From positions 34,267 to 98,266 of the forward strand of contig JAJXZF010000036.1 in assembly GCA_021780225.1 (NCBI GenBank): a DNA stretch of 64,000 nt, given 5' to 3'. Positions 1 through 8,942 of the stretch are shown here, one piece after another. Each line of letters opens with the position of its first letter. The stretch's first letter is position 1. A program made the position numbers and the translations under genes. Source of the DNA: Deltaproteobacteria bacterium. Lineage in GTDB: Bacteria; Desulfobacterota; Binatia; Binatales; Binataceae. Below the pieces are notes generated by a model, which was given only the letters and a program-made list of their open reading frames with translations, was not told the origin of the DNA and did no database searches.

Positions 1-244
1 GCAAGACGCCGGCCAGACAGGCGACCGGCAGCAATTGCGAGACGATCATCGGCACTTTGAGCGCGAAATACTCAAGCCCGATCATTCCAAAGCCGCCGTA
101 ACGGACCAGGTCTTTGAAGCGATCGAAAACGTCGCCGAGCAGGTAGGCGATAGTGAAGGCGCCGAGGCAGACCAGAAACGGCCCGAAGAATTGGAGCGCG
201 AGAAAGCGGTCCATCGTCGGCGAAAGGCGCGGCCGGCTGTTCAT
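1..244 (-). CDS. lptG: LPS export permease LptG (partial, runs off window start)
   Basis: Reverse-strand reading from CAT at 242-244 gives MNSRPRLSPTMDRFLALQFFGPFLVCLGAFTIAYLLGDVFDRFKDLVRYGG..., LptF/LptG permease N-terminus; overlaps the lptF stop. Confidence 0.8.
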   Translation of the reverse strand, partial: MNSRPRLSPTMDRFLALQFFGPFLVCLGAFTIAYLLGDVFDRFKDLVRYGGFGMIGLEYFALKVPMIVSQLLPVACLAGVL

Positions 245-1419
245 GCCGCCTCCCGCGAATGCCCGATGCGCTCGAACCATTGCCAGAGCATGTCGGTGGG
301 TCCGCGACCCTGATCGCCACGGTCGGCCGCGCTGCGCAGAAACAGGACCAGCGCAAGCGCCGTAAACGCGAGATCCGGGATGCTCATGGCGGCGAACGCG
401 TTCAACCGGCCGCGTTCGGCCAGTCCTTCGCCGGCGCGCATCAACGAGTAGTAAACGAAGAAAAGCGCAATCGCCACGCCGAATCGTTCGCCTTGGCCTC
501 CACGGGCCGGTTTCAGCCCGAGCGGGATGCCGATCGCGGCGAATAGAATCGTCGTGACCGGCAGCGTGAACTTGCCCGCCATCTCGGTTTCGGCGAGAAA
601 GTCGGGTTTGCCGGCCGCGCGCGCCGCCGCGATTCGCGCTGTAAGCTCGCCGTAACTTAATTCGCCGGCATCGCGGACCTGCGTGTCCAAATCGGCGTCA
701 GGCCGGACGTTGAGGTCGTAGATCTTGAATCTCGTGAGATGGCTGGAAGAGCCTTGCGCTTCCAATCCGAACATCGAACCGTCGTAAAGCCTGACCATGA
801 TCGATTGGTCGGAGGGGTTGGAGACGATTTTGCCGGTGCGCGCTATGACCGTGTTCTGGGCCGGCGGGTTGCGCGCATCGGAAATCAACACGCCGTGCAA
901 GATGCCGTCATGCGGCGAAATATGGTCGACGTAGATTACCAGCCCGGGCAGGTTGCGGTTGAAGACCTTGTCCTTCAAGCCGGCGGTGGAGCGCGTCTGC
1001 GTCAGCTCGAACAGACGTTCGCGCAGATGTTCGTTCGCCCATGGCCGAACCGAAAAAGCGAGCCAGCTCGAAAGCGCCCAAACCACGACGGCGAAGCCAA
1101 AGACCGGCGCGGAGATGCGATAGAGGCTGATTCCGCACGCCCGCGCCGCGATAATTTCGCGATCGCCCGACATCCGCCCGAACCCCATCAAGACCCCGAT
1201 TAGAACGGCCATCGGAAAGGTCAGCTCCAAAAAGGCCGGCATGATAAATCCGAGCAGGCTCGCAACGTCCGCGAGCGTCACGCCGCGGTTAACCACCAAT
1301 TCGATCAGTTTGAGTAATTTTCCCGTGACCAGGGCGAAGGTCAGCAACAAGACGCCAAACAGAAACGGAGTGGCGACTTCCTTCACGACGTAACGGTCGA
1401 TTATTTTCGTTCGAATCAT
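241..1419 (-). CDS. lptF: LPS export permease LptF
   Basis: 392 aa; IIDRYVVKEVATPFLFG..., MSGDREIIAARACGIS motif, several TM segments; adjacent lptG. Confidence 0.9.
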   Translation of the reverse strand: MIRTKIIDRYVVKEVATPFLFGVLLLTFALVTGKLLKLIELVVNRGVTLADVASLLGFIMPAFLELTFPMAVLIGVLMGFGRMSGDREIIAARACGISLYRISAPVFGFAVVVWALSSWLAFSVRPWANEHLRERLFELTQTRSTAGLKDKVFNRNLPGLVIYVDHISPHDGILHGVLISDARNPPAQNTVIARTGKIVSNPSDQSIMVRLYDGSMFGLEAQGSSSHLTRFKIYDLNVRPDADLDTQVRDAGELSYGELTARIAAARAAGKPDFLAETEMAGKFTLPVTTILFAAIGIPLGLKPARGGQGERFGVAIALFFVYYSLMRAGEGLAERGRLNAFAAMSIPDLAFTALALVLFLRSAADRGDQGRGPTDMLWQWFERIGHSREAA

Positions 1420-1583
1420 CCGAATGGTTAGACGGACGCTCCTCCCAGCCGTTTCAGTTTAAGCGCTGATTTTCGTGAAGAAAATCCGGGAAGCTCAAAT
1501 TACATAGAGATTTTCTTCCGCCCAAGGCGCCGCCGCCGGGACATGATGCTCTCCCGTGCGCGGATCGCTACAATTCCCAAACG

Positions 1584-2552
1584 ATGCGCAAGCCTCCGAC
1601 GCGCGGCCCGCTCCGTGGAACGCCGCGCCACATTCATGATGATTCCGCGGGTTTGAGCAAGCGAAACGACTTTCGCCGCGCGCAGGATTCCCGCAGGTTT
1701 AACGCCAAGTCCCGGCAAACCGCCGGTGAAGGTTCCGCGCCGCCGCATCCAAACCCCGCTCAGACGCCGGATGGCCGGCGCGGCTCCCGTCCTTTCGAGC
1801 ATCGCGATCGGCCGCGGAATGATCTGATTTTTGGCGCCGAGCCGGTGCGCGAATTGATTGCGGTTGCGCCGGCCGCCGTTCGTACCCTATACGTTAAAAA
1901 GGGCGGCGAAGCGCGTTATGCCGCCGAAGTCGCCGCGGTGCGCATCGCCGGCGCCGCGATTGTCGCTGCCGACCCCGACGCGCTCGGGCGGATGGCGGGT
2001 TCGGAGGCGCGGCATCAGGGCATCGTCGCGCTGGTTCGGGAATACCAATACGCCGCGCTCGAAGATCTCATGGCCGCCGGACGCGATCCGTTGGTTATCG
2101 TGGACGGAGTCACCGATCCGCGAAACCTGGGCGCGATTATCCGTTCGGCGGAATGCGCCGGTGCGGGCGGCGTGATCGTAGCCCGTGACCGCACTGTGGG
2201 CGTTACGCCCGTGGCTATCAAAGCCTCGGCGGGCGCGTGGGCGCATCTGCCGATCGCACGTTGCGGGAACGTCGCTCAAGCCCTGGAATCGCTCAAACGC
2301 GCCGGGTACTGGATCGTCGCCCTGGCTCCGGACGGCGATACCGATATTTACGCGCTCGACGCGGCGCGGCGCCTTGCGTTCGTGGTCGGATCGGAGGGCG
2401 CCGGAGTGCGCGAGATCGTGCGCAAGCGGGCTGATTTCGTCGCTCGAATTCCGATGCGCGGCCGAATCGATTCGCTGAACGTATCGGTGGCCGCGGCCGT
2501 CGCGCTGTTCGAAATCGTGCGGCGGCGCGCGGCGTCGGCTCCGGCCGTTTGA
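1584..2552 (+). CDS. rlmB: TrmH/SpoU-family 23S rRNA 2'-O-methyltransferase (RlmB-like) with basic N-terminal extension
   Basis: DLIFGAEPVRELI, VDGVTDPRNLGAIIRSAECAG, VGSEGAGVREIVRKRADFVARIPMRGRIDSLNVSVAAAVALFE SPOUT motifs. True start uncertain. Confidence 0.85.
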   Translation: MRKPPTRGPLRGTPRHIHDDSAGLSKRNDFRRAQDSRRFNAKSRQTAGEGSAPPHPNPAQTPDGRRGSRPFEHRDRPRNDLIFGAEPVRELIAVAPAAVRTLYVKKGGEARYAAEVAAVRIAGAAIVAADPDALGRMAGSEARHQGIVALVREYQYAALEDLMAAGRDPLVIVDGVTDPRNLGAIIRSAECAGAGGVIVARDRTVGVTPVAIKASAGAWAHLPIARCGNVAQALESLKRAGYWIVALAPDGDTDIYALDAARRLAFVVGSEGAGVREIVRKRADFVARIPMRGRIDSLNVSVAAAVALFEIVRRRAASAPAV

Positions 2553-4021
2553 CCATGGCCGAAGCGCGCCCGTCCGCGCCCCGGCGACATGCGCGGATAG
2601 TGCTGGCGGCGGCGATCGCGATCGGAACCGCGTTGCGCTTTTGGCGGCTCGGCGTGGACGAGATGCTGCGGCCGGAAGCGGCCGCGTGGATCGCGGCGAC
2701 GGCGCCCGGCATTCGCGGGGTTTTCGCGCTGGGCCTGCGCTACGACGCCGGCAAACTGAGCCTTTACGATATCGTTTTGCATTACTGGATCGCCGCCTTC
2801 GGCCAGGGCGTCGCCGCGATGCGCACGCTCTCGGCGGCCTTTGGCGCCGGCGCGATCATCCTTTTGTTCCTTGCGGTTCGCGAAATATTCGGAACTTTGC
2901 GCGACCCGGGCACGACGGCGTCAGCACTGGAGCCGGTCGACGGCGCGCTTGCCGGAGCATACGCGGCGCTGCTGTTCGGCTGCAATTTTCAAATGGTCGC
3001 GATGGCGCGGATCGTGCGCATGTATCCCTTGATGCTCGCGCTGATTCTGACGCAGATATTTTTTTTCGTTCGCGCCTGGCGGCGCGCCGGTCGAATCAAC
3101 TGGCTTGCGGCGGCGCTGTGCACGGCGCTTGCCGTAGCCGCCAACGATACGGCGCTGTTCTTTTTCGCCGCCGAGGCGGTTTGGCTCGGTTATCTTTTCC
3201 GCTTCGACAAAAGTCGCGCGGGCGATCCGCCGCCCTCGCTGATGCGTCCGGCGCTCGCGCTGGCGCTCGCCGCTGCGCTTTTTTCGCCGCTGGCCGTGGT
3301 GGCGTGGCGCAGCGGGTATGGCGCGCTGGAACGGGGCGCGATGGCGTGGGTTGAGCCGCGTCCGCCGTGGTGGCCGATTGGCGCATTGCGCGGCATGACC
3401 GGCAACGCCGCGTTTGCGCCGCTGGCCGCGCTGGCGGTCTGGGGCGCGTGGGACGGCGGTCGGCGGGAGCGCCGGGCGGTCGCGTTGATGCTGTGCTGGT
3501 TCGCGATTCCCTTTCTTGCCGTGCTCGCGATTTCCTACACGGTCACGCCGCTGATGACGGAACGGTACGTGCTTGCGAGCCTGACGGCTTTCCTGGCGCT
3601 GGCGGGCGTGGGCCTGGCGTGCGTGCGCCGGCCGGCGTTGCGCGCCGCGCTCGCGGCGCTGGTCGTGATTCAGTCGCTTGCCCATCTCCATAGCCGTTGG
3701 CGCAAGCCGAACGATATCCAATGGCGCGAGGCGGCCGCCGCCGCCATTTCCGCCGTCCCATCCGGCGCGCAAATCGCGGTCATGCCGCCCGACGAACCAT
3801 TATGGGTCGTGCGGTACTATTTGCCGCCCGCGCAGTGGTCGCGGGCGGTGGGCGCCGACGCGCATTTCAGCGGATCGGACCGGCGATGGTCTTTTTCCTG
3901 CGGAACAGAGCCGATTGCGATCGTCGAATCCGACCTGCCGCCAGACGCTTTCGCCGCCGTTCGGCGATGCTATCCCGGCGCCGTCGCCGAGTTTCGCCGC
4001 GTCGTCGTGGTCAAGCGCTGA
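2549..4021 (+). CDS. GT39/ArnT-like membrane glycosyltransferase
   Basis: 490 aa multi-TM; FWRLGVDEMLRPEAAAWIAAT and MARIVRMYPLM resemble PMT/ArnT-type proteins; ATGA overlap with rlmB. Confidence 0.65.
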   Translation: MTMAEARPSAPRRHARIVLAAAIAIGTALRFWRLGVDEMLRPEAAAWIAATAPGIRGVFALGLRYDAGKLSLYDIVLHYWIAAFGQGVAAMRTLSAAFGAGAIILLFLAVREIFGTLRDPGTTASALEPVDGALAGAYAALLFGCNFQMVAMARIVRMYPLMLALILTQIFFFVRAWRRAGRINWLAAALCTALAVAANDTALFFFAAEAVWLGYLFRFDKSRAGDPPPSLMRPALALALAAALFSPLAVVAWRSGYGALERGAMAWVEPRPPWWPIGALRGMTGNAAFAPLAALAVWGAWDGGRRERRAVALMLCWFAIPFLAVLAISYTVTPLMTERYVLASLTAFLALAGVGLACVRRPALRAALAALVVIQSLAHLHSRWRKPNDIQWREAAAAAISAVPSGAQIAVMPPDEPLWVVRYYLPPAQWSRAVGADAHFSGSDRRWSFSCGTEPIAIVESDLPPDAFAAVRRCYPGAVAEFRRVVVVKR

Positions 4022-4039
4022 GCGGCCGCTTCGCCCGCC

Positions 4040-4078
4040 AGCGGGTCGAGCCGCCGGCGCGTTCGAACGCGACCCGCT
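4040..4078. terminator. Hairpin between convergent genes
   Basis: AGCGGGTCG (4040-4048) / CGACCCGCT (4070-4078), perfect 9-bp inverted repeat between convergent stops. Confidence 0.4.
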
Positions 4079-4094
4079 CCACGCGCGAGGCCGA

Positions 4095-4763
4095 TCAAAG
4101 ATTGGTCTTGTAATCCTGCTCGACCGCAGCGTCGATGCGGCGCGCATCGTCCTCGGACCCGCCCATCCTGGCGGCCAGATAGTTCCCGAAAGAAATTTTA
4201 TGCGGCGGCGGCCACTTCTCGTAATTCCACAATTCGGAACGGATAAAGGCCTTCGCGCAGTGGAAAAAACATTCGCGCACCCGCACGCGAATCGCGATTT
4301 GGGCCGGTTTGCCGCGCGCCGCCAACGACTCTAAAACCGACGGATCGCAAGTCAGCTCCGCCAGTCCGTTCACGCGCAAGGTTTCGTTCGTGGGCGGCGC
4401 GATGAACAGGATTCCGACCCGCGGATTCGCGAGGATATTCTCCAACCCGAACAGCAGCTTGTTGCCTTGCCGGTCCGGGATGAGCAGCGTCGAGCGATCG
4501 GCGACTTTGACGAATCCGGGCGCATCGCCCTTCGGCGACACATCCTGATTTCCATCGGCGTCGGCGGCGCCAAGCGCTATGAATGGCGCGCGGCGAATGA
4601 AATCGATCGCCGCGTCGTCAAGCTCTTTCAGCAATTTGAGCGGCGTCACGCGATTCGGATGCCCCATCCGTTCGCGCAATTGTTCGACGGTCGTGATTCG
4701 ATAGTCGTGCGAATTTGCCATCGTCCCGCGCCTCCGGTGCGGTTTCAGGCTAGCGATCCGCAC
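4095..4763 (-). CDS. Pyridoxamine 5'-phosphate oxidase-family flavin/deazaflavin-binding protein (MSMEG_1061/DR2398-like)
   Basis: FIALGAADADGNQDVSPKGDAPGFVKVADRSTLLIPDRQGNKLLFGLENILANPRVGILFIAP is typical of this PPOX subfamily. Confidence 0.8.
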   Translation of the reverse strand: MRIASLKPHRRRGTMANSHDYRITTVEQLRERMGHPNRVTPLKLLKELDDAAIDFIRRAPFIALGAADADGNQDVSPKGDAPGFVKVADRSTLLIPDRQGNKLLFGLENILANPRVGILFIAPPTNETLRVNGLAELTCDPSVLESLAARGKPAQIAIRVRVRECFFHCAKAFIRSELWNYEKWPPPHKISFGNYLAARMGGSEDDARRIDAAVEQDYKTNL

Positions 4764-4808
4764 GGAAAATCGAAAGCGCCGCTAAATCGGCGGAATATCC
4801 GCCGGCTA

Positions 4809-5010
4809 GAGTGGCGTCCCCTGAATAAGCATGCACTCCGCATCGGTCTTGCGCTCGGCGTGGATGCCCGGATCAAGTCCGGGCATGACCAGCTCTGTTC
4901 GTCATTGCCGGGCCAGGACCCGGCAATCCACCCCTTGCCGCCCAACAGTGGACGGCCTGCGTGCCGAGCTGACAAGGCATCAGGTGGAATTTGTTAATGG
5001 GACGCCACGT
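4809..5010. mobile_element. 202-bp MITE-like element, copy A1, flanked by TA
   Basis: Ends GAGTGGCGTCCC / (rc) ACGTGGCGTCCC; TA at 4807-4808 and 5011-5012; same 202-bp length as and closely similar to the inverted copy at 52002-52203. Confidence 0.8.
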
Positions 5011-6020
5011 TAGAAATCGCGATCGGCCTGCTCGTCGATCAACGCGGCGAGCGCGTCGCGATAAGCGGATGGCTTCAGACTCCGCAGCAGTTCGTGTGCC
5101 GCGTCGATTTGAGCCAGGGCGAGCGCGCGGCCGCGATCGATAAGCTTCGGCTCCCGCATCGTCGCGAGCGCGCGCTCGAACGCCGCTCCTTCAAGCGCGG
5201 CTCCCGGCCGGAAATCGTCCGGAGGATCGCCGCGTTCGCCGCACGCCAGCACGACCGGCAGCGAGAGTACGCCCGCGCGCAAATCCGATCCCACCGGCTT
5301 GCCGATTTTTTCTTCCGGGCCGATCACGTCGAGCAAATCGTCGACCATCTGGAAAGCGAGGCCGAAGGTTCGTCCGAGCTGGTCCATCGCGGCGATGGTC
5401 GCCGCGTCGGCGCCGGCCAGGTCCGCCGCAACCCGGCCGCCCGCGGCGAACAACGACGCCGTTTTCCGTTCGATAACCCCGAGGTAGTCGTCGAGCGCGG
5501 CGCTTGCGTTCTGGCGCATCCGCCCCTCCATCACCTCGCCTTCGGTCAACTGGATGCAGGCCTGAGCCGCGACCCTGACCAGCCGCTCTTCAAACCGCCC
5601 GCACAACTCGAAGGCGCGGCAAAAGAGGAAATCGCCCGCGACCAGCGACGGCGCGAAGCCGTAGCGGGCGAAGGCCGACGGCTTGCCGCGGCGCAGCACG
5701 CCGCCGTCGATAATGTCGTCATGCAGCAAGGTGGCCGAATGAATCAGCTCAAGCGCGATCGCCGCGTCGATCGCGTCCTCGACTTTTTCATCCGGGCCGC
5801 CGCAGCTCCGGTAAGTCAGCAGGATGAACAGCGGGCGCAGGCGCTTGCCGGAACCGTCGACCAGATAGTGGCAGATTTCGCCGATCAGCTTCTCGTTCGA
5901 GTCGAGCAGTCCGCTCAACTTCTGCTCCGCCGCGCGCAAATCCTCGCGCACCAAATCGGCGGGATTCGCGGGAGTGGCGGCGAGCGCGCGGGCGACGCCT
6001 GATGGTCTGGAAGGTTTCAC
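5010..6020 (-). CDS. ispB: Polyprenyl (octaprenyl-type) diphosphate synthase
   Basis: 336 aa; LLHDDIIDGGVLRRGKPSA (first Asp-rich) and FQMVDDLLDV (second Asp-rich) motifs. Confidence 0.9.
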   Translation of the reverse strand: MKPSRPSGVARALAATPANPADLVREDLRAAEQKLSGLLDSNEKLIGEICHYLVDGSGKRLRPLFILLTYRSCGGPDEKVEDAIDAAIALELIHSATLLHDDIIDGGVLRRGKPSAFARYGFAPSLVAGDFLFCRAFELCGRFEERLVRVAAQACIQLTEGEVMEGRMRQNASAALDDYLGVIERKTASLFAAGGRVAADLAGADAATIAAMDQLGRTFGLAFQMVDDLLDVIGPEEKIGKPVGSDLRAGVLSLPVVLACGERGDPPDDFRPGAALEGAAFERALATMREPKLIDRGRALALAQIDAAHELLRSLKPSAYRDALAALIDEQADRDF

Positions 6021-6029
6021 CAGCGCGGC

Positions 6030-6782
6030 CTACCGGAAGAGATCCGAAGCCGCAGGCCGAATCAGCGCCCGCGCACTGCCGGCGGCCGGCCGATAGCGAT
6101 AGCCGCGGATGAGTACGGCGGGGGTCGCGCCCGCCTTGGGCATCAGCAGGCCCGCGGCGGCGGCCAATTCGTCGGCGGCGGCGATCACGGTGTGATGCAG
6201 CTCGCGTCCGCCCAAATCGCGGCTGCCGCGCAGATCGAGCATCGGGTCCATTCCGGCGACTCCGATGCACACCTCGGTGAGACCGTCGCGCCAGGGCCGG
6301 CCAAACGTGTCCGTGATGAGCACGGCCAATTCCACGCCGCCGAGTTCCTTGATTGCGGCTCGAATTCGCGCGGCGGAAGCGTCGGCGTCTTCGGGCAGCA
6401 GGATCGCGCGGTCGTCCTCGAGGCTGTTGGATTCGTCGATGCCGGCGTTGGCGCAAACCCATCCGGGGCCGGTTTCAACGATCAACACGCCGTTGTCCAT
6501 TCTGACGATCCGGCTGGTTTGCCTGAGCACCAATTCGACGGCGCGCGGATCTTTCTCCCAGCGGGCCGCGAAACTCAACGCCAGCGGCGACGGCTCGATT
6601 TCCGCCAGGTCGGCCAGGCGGCCCTCCGCCTTGGAGACGATTTTCTGGCACACGACCAGGATATCGCCGCTGGCAAAGCGCAAATCCATCCGTTCCGCGG
6701 CGTGGAGAATCAACTCGGCGAGGTTGTCGCCGGGCATGATCATCGGGATGCCTTCGATCGCAGTCAGCGTAAGCGCGGCCAT
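6030..6782 (-). CDS. cofE: Coenzyme F420-0:L-glutamate ligase (CofE)
   Basis: GIPMIMPGDNLAELI, VVCQKIVSKAEGR, VLIVETGPGWVCANAGIDESN, ITDTFGRPWRDGLTEVCIG. Confidence 0.92.
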   Translation of the reverse strand: MAALTLTAIEGIPMIMPGDNLAELILHAAERMDLRFASGDILVVCQKIVSKAEGRLADLAEIEPSPLALSFAARWEKDPRAVELVLRQTSRIVRMDNGVLIVETGPGWVCANAGIDESNSLEDDRAILLPEDADASAARIRAAIKELGGVELAVLITDTFGRPWRDGLTEVCIGVAGMDPMLDLRGSRDLGGRELHHTVIAAADELAAAAGLLMPKAGATPAVLIRGYRYRPAAGSARALIRPAASDLFR

Positions 6783-6794
6783 GGGAAGACCAGA

Positions 6795-7760
6795 TTACAC
6801 GCTCAGTGCGCGGCTCACCACGGTCGCGAGCGCCGCGGCGCGGTCCGGATCGGACATTATCGTATCGGTCGCGATGGCCCGCATCCCGAGCGCGCGTACT
6901 GGTTCGATATAACGATGATCGACGACATCGAGCACAAACAGTCCCGCGATCTCGCGATAGAGGCGGGCGACGCCGAGCGGCGAAACCTCATGGCCCAGGC
7001 CCCGCATCATTTTGTCCGCGGGGCCCTTGATCGTTTTGCCGCCGACGATCGGGCTGATCGCGGCGACGCGGCTGCGGACCGCGGCCAAGGCCTCGCGCAC
7101 GCCGGCGAGCGCGAGAATCGGCCCGATCGAAACGAACGGATTGGAGGGCGCGATTACGATCGCGCGCGCCCGCTTGATCGCCGCCAGCACGGCCGCCGTG
7201 GGGCGCGCATCATGCGCGCCGCGCAATTCGATTTTCTCGACCACTCCGCGCGCTCGCCCGCGGACGAAATATTCCTGGAACGGCAGAGCGGATTTGCCTT
7301 TGAGCTTGACGAAGGTTCGCGCCGGCTCGTCGCTCATCGGCAGAATCTCCGCCTTCACGCGCAAGCGCCGCGCCAGTTCCACGGTGATTTGCGTGAGCGT
7401 GGCGCCCTGCGCCAGCCGCTCGGTGCGGTAAAGATGGGTCGCAAGATCGCGATCGCCGAGATTGAACCACGGTTTGCCGTAGAGCCGGCCGAGCGCCTCC
7501 AGCGCGTTGAAGGTCTCGCCCGACAGGCCCCATCCCGTTTCAGGATTCACAACCCCCGCCAGCGTGTAGATCACCGTGTCCACGTCCGGCGAGACATGCA
7601 GGCCGTAAAAGCGCTCGTCGTCGCCGGTGTTGACGACGACGGCGAGGTCGCTTTGATTGAACTTCCGCGCCAGTCCGCGCAGGAACTTAGCCGCACCCAC
7701 TCCCCCCGCCAGCGTGGTGATCAGCGGAGAGCGGGGTTGGTGCGATGGGCCGCGCGCCAT
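6795..7760 (-). CDS. cofD: 2-phospho-L-lactate transferase (CofD)
   Basis: ITTLAGGVGAAKFLRGL, VVNTGDDERFYGLHVSPDVDTVIYTLAGVVNPETGWG, IVIAPSNPFVSIGPIL. Confidence 0.92.
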   Translation of the reverse strand: MARGPSHQPRSPLITTLAGGVGAAKFLRGLARKFNQSDLAVVVNTGDDERFYGLHVSPDVDTVIYTLAGVVNPETGWGLSGETFNALEALGRLYGKPWFNLGDRDLATHLYRTERLAQGATLTQITVELARRLRVKAEILPMSDEPARTFVKLKGKSALPFQEYFVRGRARGVVEKIELRGAHDARPTAAVLAAIKRARAIVIAPSNPFVSIGPILALAGVREALAAVRSRVAAISPIVGGKTIKGPADKMMRGLGHEVSPLGVARLYREIAGLFVLDVVDHRYIEPVRALGMRAIATDTIMSDPDRAAALATVVSRALSV

Positions 7761-8940
7761 TGGGAGCCTTTCTGCCGTACAGTTTTTTATACAGGGTCGA
7801 ACGCTCGACCGCGACGCGGCCGGCCGCGCGCGCTTTTTCTTCGATCAGGTCGACCGGAACGAATTCGCCCGCCGTGCCTCCGGCCTGCGCCGTGATGCTT
7901 TCTTCCATCAGCGTGCCGGAAAAATCGTTGCATCCGACCTTGAGCGTGATCGCGGCGAAGTCCGCGCCGAGTTTCACCCACGAGGTCTGGATGTTATCGA
8001 TTAAGCCGCGCAGGTAGAGCCGGGAAAAAGCGTACATCCGAAAATCCGGAAAGCCGAGCTCGGCCGGATGAACCAGCCCCTTGCGGTAGAGCACGGTGTT
8101 CTCGTGGATGAAGCGCAGCGGCACGAATTCCGTGAAGCCGCCAGTGCGTTTCTGGATCGACCGGATCAAATCGAGATGATTGACGACCTGCCGCGGGCTT
8201 TCGAGATGTCCGTACATGATCGTCGAGGTGGTCGGCACGCCGAGACTGTGGGCGGTGGCGATGATATCGACCCACGCGGCGACGTCGACTTTCTTGTGGC
8301 TCAGGATTTCGCGCACGCTGTCGTCGAGGATTTCGGCCGCCGTTCCGGGAATCGAGCCCAGGCCGGCCGCGCGCAGCATCGCGATATATTCCCGGTATTC
8401 CATCCGCGTGCGCCGCGCGCCGTACATGATCTCCATCGGCGAGAAGGCGTGGACGTGGATCTCCGGGAAGCGCGTTTTAATCGCGACGAGCAGATCGCGA
8501 TATTTGAACGCCGGCATGTCGGGATTGATGCCGCCCTGCATGCAGACTTCGGTCGCCCCGCGGGCGATCGCGTCGCCGACCTTGGCGAGGATGGTTTCGT
8601 CCGCATGGTCGTACGCGTCGGACTCCCATTTCTGGCGTTTGAAGCCGCAAAACTGGCATCCGACAAAACAGATGTTGGTGAAGTTGATATTCCGATTGAC
8701 GACGTAGGTGACTTCCTCGCCAACGTCCTCGGCGCGGGCGAGGTCCGCGGCTTTGACCACCGCGCGCAAATCGTCGCCGCCGGCGGTGTAAACCATCAGG
8801 CCTTCGTCCGGAGTCAGCTCGCCGTAATCGAGCACTTTGAGCAGCGCCGCGCGCATCGGGGCCGACGCCCGGTTCATCAATACGTTCAGCGGCGTCGCCT
8901 CGATTTCGTCGGCGAACGCGCGCATCTGGTCGAGGTTCAC
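7687..8940 (-). CDS. cofH: FO synthase subunit 2 (CofH, radical SAM)
   Basis: VVNRNINFTNICFVGCQFCGFKR radical-SAM cluster motif, MQGGINPDMPAFKYRDL; likely GTG start at 8940 just after the cofG stop. Confidence 0.92.
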   Translation of the reverse strand: MNLDQMRAFADEIEATPLNVLMNRASAPMRAALLKVLDYGELTPDEGLMVYTAGGDDLRAVVKAADLARAEDVGEEVTYVVNRNINFTNICFVGCQFCGFKRQKWESDAYDHADETILAKVGDAIARGATEVCMQGGINPDMPAFKYRDLLVAIKTRFPEIHVHAFSPMEIMYGARRTRMEYREYIAMLRAAGLGSIPGTAAEILDDSVREILSHKKVDVAAWVDIIATAHSLGVPTTSTIMYGHLESPRQVVNHLDLIRSIQKRTGGFTEFVPLRFIHENTVLYRKGLVHPAELGFPDFRMYAFSRLYLRGLIDNIQTSWVKLGADFAAITLKVGCNDFSGTLMEESITAQAGGTAGEFVPVDLIEEKARAAGRVAVERSTLYKKLYGRKAPNGARPIAPTPLSADHHAGGGSGCG

Positions 8941-8942
8941 GC

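Noticed and set aside
6192-7895. 567-aa plus-strand ORF opposite cofE/cofD
   Set aside because: Antisense shadow ORF produced by GC-rich codon bias; low-complexity H/R/D/E-rich protein with no motifs, fully overlapping well-supported cof genes.
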